DNA of 7,851 nt from Anaerolineae bacterium (GCA_016931365.1 JAFGEY010000315.1:1-7851), one strand, 5' to 3'; counted from the first letter of the stretch, positions 1-5,743 are shown. The notes: a model not told the origin generated them from the sequence alone. Made by a program: numbers and translations.

Positions 1-837
1 GTGGCGCTGAACATGGTGCTCACCGAGGCGCGCTGCCGGGTGCAGATTATCCACGAGCACCGCAACCCGCTCTTTGGCGGGCGCTCTCCGGCCCCCAGCA
101 TCGACGCGCTGCGCATGCTCAGCACCTACATCAAAGACGAGGGCTATGACCTGGGCCTGGCCACCGACGGCGACGCGGATCGCATTGCCATCCTGGACGA
201 AACCGGCGAATACGTGGACGTCAATGACATCCTGCTGATCCTGTACCACTATATGCACGAGGTGCGCGGCGAAGCGGGCGGCGTCGTGCGCAACGTCGCC
301 ACCACCCACCTGCTCGACCGGATGGCGGCGCAGTTTGGCGAGCCGTGCGTCGAAGTGCCGGTGGGATTCAAGTGGATCGCCAAGGGGATGGTTGAAAGCC
401 AGGCCCTGATCGGCGGCGAAAGCAGCGGCGGGCTGACCATTCGCGGGCACATCCTGGGCAAAGATGGCATCCTGGCTGCCGCGCTGATCGCCGAGATGAT
501 GGCCCGCACGGGCAAGAAAATCTCCCGGCTGCGCCAGCAGGTGTACGATCTGGTTGGGCGGCTGTACACGGTGGAGGAAAACGTGTCCGCGACGCCGGAA
601 ATGAAGATCATCGTCCCGCGCTATTTGCAGCAGGCCAACGTCGCCGAGATCGCCGGGTATCCGGTGCGGCGCATTTCTCACCTCGACGGCACCAAGTTTT
701 ACCTCGACAACGACAACTGGCTGATGCTCCGCTTTTCCGGCACCGAGGCGCTGCTGCGCATCTTTGCCGAGGCCGACACGCCGGAAAAAACCCGGCGGTT
801 GGTCGAGTGGGGCAAAAGCCTGGTGCATATTCAATGA
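1..837 (+). CDS. Phosphoglucomutase/phosphomannomutase, C-terminal part (5' truncated by window edge)
   Basis: This is an alpha-D-phosphohexomutase, which interconverts hexose 1-phosphate and 6-phosphate (glucose or mannose) in the cytoplasm and feeds glycogen and nucleotide-sugar synthesis. Numbering from the first codon of the window, the metal-binding loop TDGDADR is at 55-61 (D56, D58, D60), a GFK element is at 122-124, the sugar-binding loop GESSGG is at 139-144, and the C-terminal phosphate-binding loop RFSGTE is at 244-249. HRNPLFGG at 20-27 matches the conserved segment that precedes the metal loop in PGM-like members. The phosphoserine domain is missing because the family is usually about 450-550 aa and only 278 codons are inside the window. 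The GTG at base 1 is therefore probably internal. Substrate preference cannot be read from the sequence. A 64-bp gap separates it from the next gene, with no convincing terminator between, so co-transcription is plausible. Confidence 0.95.
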   Translation: MALNMVLTEARCRVQIIHEHRNPLFGGRSPAPSIDALRMLSTYIKDEGYDLGLATDGDADRIAILDETGEYVDVNDILLILYHYMHEVRGEAGGVVRNVATTHLLDRMAAQFGEPCVEVPVGFKWIAKGMVESQALIGGESSGGLTIRGHILGKDGILAAALIAEMMARTGKKISRLRQQVYDLVGRLYTVEENVSATPEMKIIVPRYLQQANVAEIAGYPVRRISHLDGTKFYLDNDNWLMLRFSGTEALLRIFAEADTPEKTRRLVEWGKSLVHIQ

Positions 838-901
838 CCGCTGGCTACTGACGGTCGGCCGTCGGCAGTTATGTATCAAGACGATCATTTTGGAGGAAGC
901 C

Positions 902-2218
902 ATGTCCCTTGCCGCACAAATCCAGGCCGAACTTGAGGCGCGCACCCTGCCGCACCTCGACGGCGCCTACCCGCCCGGCGAATTCGTGATGCCTCACTAT
1001 GACGGGCTGGGCATCGCCAATCTGCCGGCGACTATCGCCCAGACGCTAGGAGCCAAACTCTCCGCCGCCTGCTCGCCGCTGCGATCCGACCTGTGCGCCG
1101 GGTGGAGTCAAATTCGCCGCAACGTACCCGTTCGCCGGGTCGTGCTGGTCGTCTTTGACGCGCTGGGCTACCTGCAACTGCTCGAGGCGATGCAGGCCGA
1201 CCCCAGCCTGGTCTTTCACCGTCTGGCCGCGGCGGGCAGCCTGCTGCCGCTGACCTCCACCTTTCTATCGACCACCTGCACCGCGCTGACCACACTGTGG
1301 ACGGGCTGCGCCCCCGCCGCGCACGGCAGCCTGGCCTTTGAGGTCTTTTTGCGCGAGTTCGGCGCGGCGGCGAGCATCCTCTTTTTCTGGCCGGTGCACC
1401 ATCACCACCGCGATGCGCTGACCGGCTGGGGCCTCAACCCGGAGACGTTCATCCCCCTGCCCGGCCTGGCCCAGCAGTTGGCCGCGCAGGGCGTCGTCAC
1501 CCACAGCCTGATCGACAAGAGCTATGCCTCCTCGGCCTTTACCCGTATGACGCAGCGCGGGGTCAAGGCGACCGACGGGTTCATCTCGGCCGGCGATATG
1601 TGGCTCGGCCTCCAGCGTGCGCTGGCCCAATACAGGGACAAAAAGTTGTTCCTGACCCTCTACTGCGGCACCGTCGATGGCATCACCCACCAGTACAGCC
1701 CCGCCGACCCGAGTTGGACGCTCGAACTGCGCAGCATGGCGCGCATGCTGGAGGAGGGCTTTCTGGCCCAACTGACGCCGGAACAACGCCGGGGCACGCT
1801 GCTGCTCATCACTGCCGACCACGGCGGGGTCGACACGCCGCTCAAGGACGCCATCCAGCTCAAGCACCACCCCGACCTGCGCGACGCGCTGCGCGTCCAG
1901 CCGTTGGGCGAAAGCCGGGCGCCTTTCCTGTACGCGCGCCCCGACACGCTCGATCTGGTGCAGCGTTACATGCAGGAACGTCTGGGCCGCTCTTTTGTCA
2001 CCTGGACGCGCCAGCAGGTGCTCGACAGCGGGCTGCTCGGCCCCGGGCCGCTCTACCGGGAGACCCCGCACCGGTTGGGCGATCTGGTCGCCGTGGCGCG
2101 GGGCAGCCACTTCCTGGCCCAGAGCGACTATCACTTGCAGATGAAGGGCCGCCACGGTGGGCTGTCGGCGCGCGAGATGCTCGTCCCGCTGCTCGCCGTG
2201 CGCCTGGATGCACTGTAG
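902..2218 (+). CDS. Alkaline-phosphatase-superfamily phosphodiesterase (type I phosphodiesterase/PglZ-like)
   Basis: This 438-aa protein is predicted to be a metal-dependent phosphohydrolase or phosphodiesterase with the alkaline phosphatase fold. The two-metal site can be traced in order: D86 in VVFDALG, a nucleophile candidate T124 or T125 in LSTTCTALTTLWTG, D259 and H263 in GTVDGITH, D306 and H307 in TADHGG, and H418 in GRHGG. All the expected ligands are present, so the enzyme should be active. The natural substrate (nucleotide, phospholipid head group or sugar phosphate) is unknown. I see no signal peptide or membrane segment, which suggests a cytoplasmic location. The ATG at 902 is chosen because GGAGG lies 5-9 bases upstream (892-896). 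The frame is open back to 764, but that would overlap the mutase gene and lose the ribosome binding site. It probably shares a transcript with the mutase upstream. Confidence 0.88.
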   Translation: MSLAAQIQAELEARTLPHLDGAYPPGEFVMPHYDGLGIANLPATIAQTLGAKLSAACSPLRSDLCAGWSQIRRNVPVRRVVLVVFDALGYLQLLEAMQADPSLVFHRLAAAGSLLPLTSTFLSTTCTALTTLWTGCAPAAHGSLAFEVFLREFGAAASILFFWPVHHHHRDALTGWGLNPETFIPLPGLAQQLAAQGVVTHSLIDKSYASSAFTRMTQRGVKATDGFISAGDMWLGLQRALAQYRDKKLFLTLYCGTVDGITHQYSPADPSWTLELRSMARMLEEGFLAQLTPEQRRGTLLLITADHGGVDTPLKDAIQLKHHPDLRDALRVQPLGESRAPFLYARPDTLDLVQRYMQERLGRSFVTWTRQQVLDSGLLGPGPLYRETPHRLGDLVAVARGSHFLAQSDYHLQMKGRHGGLSAREMLVPLLAVRLDAL

Positions 2219-2317
2219 GGGCGAAGCATTCCCTGAAATCGGGAGATCGGCAGGTTATGCACCATGATAACAAACGACGATACTGAGCAATTGAGTTTGG
2301 GAATGCTTCGCCCCTAC
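2215..2317. repeat. 103-bp palindromic element with 19-bp perfect inverted arms (MITE-like)
   Basis: GTAGGGGCGAAGCATTCCC at 2215-2233 is the exact reverse complement of 2299-2317, with a 65-base centre. Next to the outer end of each arm is a TA, giving TA-GGGGCG...CGCCCC-TA, the layout expected of a small non-autonomous element with TA target duplication (IS630/mariner type), though TA is itself palindromic so arm and duplication cannot be told apart. The left arm starts at the last codons of the phosphodiesterase gene, and the right arm lies inside the 5' end of the following ORF. It could instead be a transcribed hairpin with a large loop. Mobility is inferred. Confidence 0.7.
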
Positions 2318-2977
2318 CTGCAGATCATCCGCGAGGCCGACCCCGGCAGCGGCGAGCGCGTGCTGGTGGGGGTGATGAACGATCCGCGCGACTGGCAGAT
2401 CGCCCAGACGTCGGGCTGGTATCGCATCCCGGTCGAGCGCGCGCCCAAGCGGGTCGGCGCCGATTACCTGGCCTTTTATTTCACTGCCGCCTTTGCGCCG
2501 GACTTGCGCTTTACGGTGGCCTGGTACGCGCCGATCCTGGCCTACCGCCTGCTCACCCGCGCCGAGTTGCTCCCCGGCGAAGCCGCTCACCCCCGCGCGC
2601 AGGCGCGTTATTTCAAGCTCGAAATCGGCCCGCTGGTCAGGCTGGAGCGCCCCATCCCCAGCCGCCGCCTGCGGCGGATCGCCTTTATCGCCACCACGCT
2701 GGAGCGGCTGCTGCACGCGGAGGAGATCAACGACTTGTGGGACAAGGGCACAGGCCAGGACGCGCTGTGGGCGGCGCTGAAAGGTGCGGGCCTCGACGCC
2801 GAGCGGCAGGTCGAGGTGAACGAAGCGGGCGTCGAGTACGTGGCCGATTTCGTGGTCGGCTCGCTGCGCGTGGTGTGCGGGGAGATGCAAGACGGCGCGC
2901 TGTACCTGCCGGAGACGGCGCTGGAGGATACAGCGGGGTGCGTGAGGCGGATTCGAGAGGCTTTGACAGGGACTTGA
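2264..2977 (+). CDS. Protein of unknown function with degenerate endonuclease-like C-terminus
   Basis: This is a 237-aa soluble protein I cannot assign with certainty. Residues 33-100 contain a recognisable but unnamed block (GVMNDPRDWQIAQ, GWYRIPVERAPKR, DYLAFYFT) that I associate with uncharacterised bacterial proteins. Residues 150-210 have the outline of a DUF559/Vsr-like PD-(D/E)XK fold: a helix around LHAEEINDLW, an LWAALKGAGL helix, a strand with D195 (VADFVVG), then LRVVCGEM, where DUF559 nucleases carry an (I/L)ExDG-type strand. C205 occupies the expected acidic position, so nuclease activity is doubtful. The ATG at 2264 has only weak upstream purines and lies within the 103-bp palindromic element, which would encode residues 1-18. 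The GTG at 2360 (residue 33), just before the first conserved block, is a serious alternative start. The stop is 10 bases before the next ATG. Confidence 0.72.
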   Translation: MITNDDTEQLSLGMLRPYLQIIREADPGSGERVLVGVMNDPRDWQIAQTSGWYRIPVERAPKRVGADYLAFYFTAAFAPDLRFTVAWYAPILAYRLLTRAELLPGEAAHPRAQARYFKLEIGPLVRLERPIPSRRLRRIAFIATTLERLLHAEEINDLWDKGTGQDALWAALKGAGLDAERQVEVNEAGVEYVADFVVGSLRVVCGEMQDGALYLPETALEDTAGCVRRIREALTGT

Positions 2978-2991
2978 CTTTGTGTTATGCT
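2963..2991 (+). promoter_or_regulatory. Sigma70-like promoter at the end of the unknown-function gene
   Basis: TTGACA (2963-2968), a 17-base spacer and TATGCT (2986-2991) form a good vegetative promoter, with a perfect -35 and 4/6 matches in the -10. Transcription would start near 2998. The -35 box lies within the last codons of the upstream gene. The predicted start falls downstream of the ATG at 2987, so the ORF that follows would have to use the GTG at 2999 or a later codon. Confidence 0.5.
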
Positions 2992-3193
2992 TGATATCGT
3001 GCTGATATTCAGTTCACATTCTGGCGAACAGGATGGGGTCAGGGTGCTCTACCGTGGGGCTATGCAGTTTATCAGAAATCCTCCTATGCATAAACTGATC
3101 GAGTATCCTGAAAACACAGCACGATTGCTCATTCGTCTGGTTGACTCCCTTCTTCAACTGTTGTCAGAAGCTAAACTACGGCAGTCTGATTGA
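2987..3193 (+). pseudogene. C-terminal remnant of a TIGR02391 (Ymh-like) family protein
   Basis: Only 68 codons are open here. Residues 14-60 look like the C-terminal end of the TIGR02391/Hypoth_Ymh family: GEQDGVRVLYRGAM followed by the signature RNPPMH (R30, N31, P32, H35) and a hydrophobic helix LLIRLVDSLLQLL. Intact members are usually several times longer and have a helical N-terminal region that is absent here. The first 13 residues are low-complexity and look like chance translation. The promoter at 2963-2991 sits immediately before it, so an N-terminal deletion joined to a promoter is one explanation. The ATG at 2987 lacks a ribosome binding site. The family occurs near restriction-modification and abortive-infection genes, but its function is not established. 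It could still be a short expressed protein from GTG 2999 or ATG 3062. Confidence 0.55.
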
Positions 3194-3272
3194 GACCTGC
3201 GATTTGTGAACACAGCGCGGTGACTGACAACAGCATTAATCTGGCGTTTTGACTGCAGATAAATGAGTTACC

Positions 3273-3337
3273 TGAAAAAAGCCAATTTTAACGCAAAGAC
3301 GCATCCAACTTCCAGTTGGCGATGCAAGGACGCAAAG
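3273..3337 (+). repeat. ACGCAAAG stem-loop repeat module, copy A
   Basis: The module reads TGAAAAAA, a short AT-rich stretch, AACGCAAAGACGCA, then the hairpin CCAACT-TCC-AGTTGG, then CGATGCAAGGACGCAAAG. A related module lies in the opposite orientation at 3378-3437. The ACGCAAAG words and the small TCC-loop hairpin resemble dispersed intergenic repeats I associate with Chloroflexi genomes. No coding potential is seen in this stretch. Confidence 0.6.
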
Positions 3338-3377
3338 AATTAAGAAAGATTGCTAATACATCTTATTATCAGTCAAA

Positions 3378-3437
3378 ACCTTGCGGCTTGGCGACGCAAA
3401 CCTCCGGTTTGATGCGCCTTTGCGTTGAGTTTTTTCA
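3378..3437 (-). repeat. ACGCAAAG stem-loop repeat module, copy B (inverted)
   Basis: Read on the minus strand this gives TGAAAAAACTCAACGCAAAGGCGCAT, then AAACC-GGA-GGTTT, then GCGTCGCCAAGCCGCAAGG, aligning along its whole length with copy A. The hairpin arms differ in sequence from copy A (AAACC/GGTTT against CCAACT/AGTTGG) but remain paired. That is compensatory change, the pattern expected when stem structure matters. An extra 10-bp inverted pair, GTTTTGACTG at 3246-3255 and CAGTCAAAAC at 3370-3379, spans copy A. Confidence 0.6.
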
Positions 3438-3452
3438 GTGGACTCATAAATT
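3425..3452 (+). promoter_or_regulatory. Possible promoter for the membrane/zinc-finger gene
   Basis: TTGAGT (3425-3430), a 16-base spacer and TAAATT (3447-3452) form a weak sigma70-like pair 25 bases before the ATG at 3477. Each box matches 4/6. The -35 overlaps the outer end of repeat copy B, so the repeat may have brought it in. Confidence 0.3.
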
Positions 3453-3476
3453 TCACAACAAAATAAGGAGGAGCAA

Positions 3477-4544
3477 ATGGCTGACTATCGACTGGTGACG
3501 GGCCCGGACGGAACGGCCGAGGGCGTATGGCTCCGCGACGCCGCGCTGGCGCAGGATCGCCTGAGCCTGGTGTTTCTGTTGACAAAGGAAGGCCTCCCGG
3601 AAGACCTGCGGGTAGCGGCCGCGGCCGGCGACTACCGCGTGGTCGCCAACAGCTATGACAGCTCGGGCGGCTGCTTTGTGATGTGGGGGTCGCTGCCCGT
3701 GCCCGGCGAGCAGGCAGCGCCGGCGCAGCGGCCGGTTGAACCGGTGGCCGCGGCTCGTCCCCAGCCCGCGCCGGTACCCGCCCCGACGCCGGAGCGAGTA
3801 CCGGAACCACCCCAGCCCCCCGCGCCCTTTCGGGGTGGGAAAACACTGCTCGTAGGCAGCGCGATGACGGTCATCGGCTTTCTTTTGAGCCTGCCATGCG
3901 CTTTCCTGGGAGGTATATTCGTCGGCGCGCTTGCGGCGTGGCTGTGGATGCGTTGGGAAAAGACCGCGCCCCGATATGCAGCCGGTCGAGGCGCTCTGGC
4001 CGGTTTTTTTGCCGGGATAGGGAGTTTTTGTGCCATTGTGGTCTCCTCGTTGACGATTGGAGCACTGGGTGAGGTCGATCTCTACCAGGTTTTGACGGCG
4101 TTGGCGCTCGGCCTGATTCTCGGTCTGTTTTCGGCGGTCGCAATCGGCACATTGACCGGGTTTTTGATCGGCCGAGGCGCTAAAGCCAAGCAAACGGAAC
4201 CGGCGCGAGAGAGAATGGCACCCAGTCCTGTGCTGCCGCGCCCGATCTCCACGCTGGCAGAAACGAAACCGGCCGCCAGGGCGGCTCCCCAGCCGGCGGT
4301 CAGGCTGGCAGCGGTCCCCGTTCCGGGGATCTGTTTCCAATGCCACAAGCCTCTGCCCGGAATGTTCGAGGGCGCTTCTGGTGGTGTAGCGGTCATGTCG
4401 GGGGACGCTCTGATGACCGCCATGGCCCGGGCGCCCTACCCGTGCAAATCCTGCGGAACCCACTTTTGTGTGGACTGTATGGCCAAGATAAAGAAGGAAA
4501 ACAATCATATTTGCCCGTATTGCAAGCAAGATAATGGATGGTGA
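3477..4544 (+). CDS. Multi-pass membrane protein with C-terminal four-CxxC zinc-finger-like domain
   Basis: This 355-aa protein is not recognised as a named family. It has four visible parts. Residues 1-75 form a compact soluble domain of unknown type with alternating strand-like segments (LSLVFLLT, DYRVVANSY, CFVMWGSL). Residues 76-120 are a proline/alanine-rich linker. Residues 123-231 are hydrophobic and glycine-rich with about four membrane helices (roughly 123-140, 142-159, 172-195 and 205-231). After a second linker, residues 286-349 carry four cysteine pairs: CFQC (286/289), CKSC (323/326), CVDC (331/334) and CPYC (346/349). That spacing suggests two zinc sites of ribbon, treble-clef or RING-like type. 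The start is firmly set by AAGGAGGAG at 3465-3473, three bases before the ATG. No functional partner is evident nearby. A membrane-anchored sensor or scaffold is possible, but that is only inference. Confidence 0.82.
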   Translation: MADYRLVTGPDGTAEGVWLRDAALAQDRLSLVFLLTKEGLPEDLRVAAAAGDYRVVANSYDSSGGCFVMWGSLPVPGEQAAPAQRPVEPVAAARPQPAPVPAPTPERVPEPPQPPAPFRGGKTLLVGSAMTVIGFLLSLPCAFLGGIFVGALAAWLWMRWEKTAPRYAAGRGALAGFFAGIGSFCAIVVSSLTIGALGEVDLYQVLTALALGLILGLFSAVAIGTLTGFLIGRGAKAKQTEPARERMAPSPVLPRPISTLAETKPAARAAPQPAVRLAAVPVPGICFQCHKPLPGMFEGASGGVAVMSGDALMTAMARAPYPCKSCGTHFCVDCMAKIKKENNHICPYCKQDNGW

Positions 4545-4560
4545 TGTTGGGCGAATTTTC

Positions 4561-4596
4561 TCATCACACCACATTGGGCGATCCACGCCCGAACCG
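4561..4596 (+). repeat. 36-bp direct repeat, left copy, flanking the nucleotidyltransferase cassette
   Basis: Aligned without gaps to 5585-5620, 28 of 36 positions match, including an unbroken TCCACGCCCGAACCG. Weaker similarity (ATTTTC, and GTGATG at 4541-4546 against 5569-5574) extends the match to the left with gaps. Each copy starts shortly after a stop codon. In this copy GGGCG-ATCCA-CGCCC can form a small hairpin. Confidence 0.6.
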
Positions 4597-4624
4597 ACTC
4601 GCTGCGCATGCGGCGGTCATTCTG

Positions 4625-4633
4625 TGGTATAAT
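4625..4633 (+). promoter_or_regulatory. Extended -10 promoter of the small-protein/nucleotidyltransferase operon
   Basis: TGG-TATAAT is a consensus -10 with the TGn extension, which can work without a -35 box. None is recognisable at the right spacing. A CGCATGCG palindrome (4605-4612) sits where a -35 would be and is a candidate operator. Transcription would begin near 4640, ruling out the upstream ATG at 4608 as the start of the next gene. Confidence 0.55.
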
Positions 4634-4673
4634 GAGTTCTGCTAAAACATGTTGGAAAGGCATGGATTGCGCT

Positions 4674-4895
4674 ATGTTACACCGTCATCTTACCCATCAG
4701 CAGTTCACCCTGGCGGCCATTGATGACGTGATCGCCTGCGGCAAACGCCAGGATTGGATCGAACTGCGCCGGGCCGTGCTCCAAGATCGGGTCGTGCTGG
4801 AAAAGATACTGCGGGTGTGCCAGGCGCACATCGCCGATCCCTATGCCCAGCGTTATCATTTCTGGAGGCAATATGCCGAACGATACCTGGCCTGA
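4674..4895 (+). CDS. Small 73-aa protein preceding the nucleotidyltransferase (candidate antitoxin or partner)
   Basis: This is a short, probably all-helical protein with no recognised domain. It is rich in charged and aromatic residues (FTLAAIDDVIACG, DWIELRRAVLQDR, then RYHFWRQYAERYL at the end). Its stop codon is 23 bases inside the next gene, so the two are translationally coupled. A small protein overlapping an AbiEii-like nucleotidyltransferase is the usual arrangement of toxin-antitoxin pairs, so an antitoxin or regulatory partner role is inferred from context only. I see no helix-turn-helix of the AbiEi antitoxin type, and it is much shorter than AbiEi. The start at 4674 is preferred because GGAAAGG (4654-4660) lies 13 bases upstream. 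The in-frame ATG at 4662 is only one base from that site but would add just MDCA. Confidence 0.68.
   Translation: MLHRHLTHQQFTLAAIDDVIACGKRQDWIELRRAVLQDRVVLEKILRVCQAHIADPYAQRYHFWRQYAERYLA
4864..4868 (+). promoter_or_regulatory. Ribosome binding site that fixes the nucleotidyltransferase start
   Basis: GGAGG ends four bases before the ATG at 4873 and lies inside the 3' end of the preceding small gene. It favours 4873 over the in-frame ATG at 4843, which has no such site. Confidence 0.6.
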
Positions 4896-5562
4896 TTGGG
4901 AGCGGGTGCTTGCCGCCGCCGCCCACTTGCAGCGTATTCTGCCCCAAGCCGTCCTGGTGGGTGGCACTGCGGCGGCGGTGTATGCAGGGCATCGCCTATC
5001 CACGGACGCCGATCATATCCTGACCGATCTTGATCGGCGCTTCAACCAGGTGCTTGCTGAACTGGAATCGGTGGCTGGCTGGATGACTGCCCGCGTCAAG
5101 CGTCCGGTGCAGATTCTCGGCAATCTGGACGGCATCGAAACCGGAGTGCGGCAGTTGATTCGGGATGAGCCGTTGGAAACTGTCCAGATTGAGTATTTGG
5201 GAACCAAGATCACTATCCCGACAGAAGCCGAAATTCTGCGGATCAAGAGTGTGTTGATTCTCAAGCGGAACGCGACCCGTGACTATCTCGATTTCATTGC
5301 GCTGGCCGATCACCTGGGCGTTGAGAAAATGATCGAGGCTCTGCGGCCTTTCGACCGTCTTTACCCGCAGCCCAACGAAGAATCGGCCTTGCAGCAGGTG
5401 CAGATTCAGCTTGCCAATCCGCTGCCTTACGACCTCGAAACGCTCAATCTGGCCGAATACAAGAACCTCGATCCGCGTTGGCATAACTGGCCGGCCGTTC
5501 AGTCAGCATGCGCCGATTGCGCTACCATCATCTTTGATCAAATAGTTGGGCAGGATGATTGA
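4873..5562 (+). CDS. AbiEii/AbiGii-like nucleotidyltransferase (candidate toxin)
   Basis: This 229-aa protein looks like a minimal nucleotidyltransferase of the AbiEii/DUF1814 type. The N-terminal core has AVLVGGTAAAVYAGHR (26-41) followed by STDADHIL (43-50). That corresponds to the GG(T/S) motif and the Dx(D) metal-binding pair, here D45 and D47. Later conserved-looking elements are IPTEAEILRIKSVLILKR (115-132), with K125 and K131, and RDYLDFIALAD (136-146), matching the basic and KxxD-like motifs of this family. AbiEii members act as GTP- or tRNA-modifying toxins in phage abortive infection, but many relatives are uncharacterised, so the toxin role is an inference. The protein is shorter than typical AbiEii (about 300 aa) and the GG motif is GGTA. 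It overlaps the 73-aa gene by 23 bases and forms the second half of a two-gene cassette bracketed by direct repeats. Confidence 0.78.
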   Translation: MPNDTWPDWERVLAAAAHLQRILPQAVLVGGTAAAVYAGHRLSTDADHILTDLDRRFNQVLAELESVAGWMTARVKRPVQILGNLDGIETGVRQLIRDEPLETVQIEYLGTKITIPTEAEILRIKSVLILKRNATRDYLDFIALADHLGVEKMIEALRPFDRLYPQPNEESALQQVQIQLANPLPYDLETLNLAEYKNLDPRWHNWPAVQSACADCATIIFDQIVGQDD

Positions 5563-5584
5563 ACCCTCGTGATGCCATTTTTCC

Positions 5585-5620
5585 TCATCGCGCCGCACCA
5601 GGTGCTCCACGCCCGAACCG
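5585..5620 (+). repeat. 36-bp direct repeat, right copy, flanking the nucleotidyltransferase cassette
   Basis: Partner of the copy at 4561-4596, with repeat starts 1024 bases apart and the whole two-gene cassette between them. The small hairpin of the left copy survives as GGTG-CTCCA-CGCC with one possible G-T pair, so the eight differences do not abolish pairing. Confidence 0.6.
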
Positions 5621-5635
5621 CTCATCAAAACCCAC

Positions 5636-5681
5636 GTGCCCGTCACTTGAAGCGAACCGCAGGTTCGCCAGTGACGGGCAC
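5636..5681. repeat. Long intergenic hairpin (12-bp stem plus 7-bp inner stem)
   Basis: GTGCCCGTCACT (5636-5647) pairs perfectly with AGTGACGGGCAC (5670-5681). Inside it, GCGAACC (5652-5658) pairs with GGTTCGC (5662-5668) around the loop GCA, with only TGAA and C unpaired between the two stems. No T-run follows, so it is not a standard terminator on the + strand. It may still end the upstream operon, act as an insulator, or be a dispersed palindromic repeat. Nothing else is coded between 5563 and 5709. Confidence 0.65.
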
Positions 5682-5686
5682 ATCAT

Positions 5687-5715
5687 TTGCTCCTATATCT
5701 GAGTGAGAGTAAAAT
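5687..5715 (+). promoter_or_regulatory. Possible promoter for the RmlC-like gene
   Basis: TTGCTC (5687-5692), a 17-base spacer and TAAAAT (5710-5715) lie 28 bases before the ATG at 5744. The -10 matches 5/6 and the -35 only 3/6. The position, right after the hairpin, suits a separate transcription unit. Confidence 0.4.
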
Positions 5716-5743
5716 ATGGCCCAAACACTCAAGGAGCAAACCC

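Noticed and set aside
764..901. Upstream extension of the phosphodiesterase ORF to an ATG at 764
   Set aside because: It would overlap the mutase gene by 74 bases, while ATG 902 has a well-placed GGAGG.
1265..2155. Long minus-strand ORF (296 codons) opposite the phosphodiesterase
   Set aside because: It is antisense to a gene with all catalytic motifs, its translation shows no domain, and it is a typical GC-rich shadow.
2255..2890. Minus-strand ORF of 211 codons opposite the unknown-function gene
   Set aside because: The + strand frame has better protein-like composition and recognisable blocks. The antisense frame has no ribosome binding site or motif.
3194..3476. CRISPR array suggested by the repeated ACGCAAAG words
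   Set aside because: The repeats are not evenly spaced, there are no unique spacers of constant length, and the modules are inverted.
3316..3498. 60-codon + strand ORF across the repeat cluster
   Set aside because: It runs through both stem-loop modules and into the next gene out of frame, with no ribosome binding site.
3453..4586. 377-codon minus-strand ORF opposite the membrane/zinc-finger gene
   Set aside because: The + strand frame has a near-consensus ribosome binding site, membrane segments and paired cysteines, whereas the antisense translation is low-complexity and arginine-rich.
4843..4872. Earlier ATG (4843) for the nucleotidyltransferase
   Set aside because: It has no ribosome binding site. 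The ATG at 4873 has GGAGG four bases upstream.
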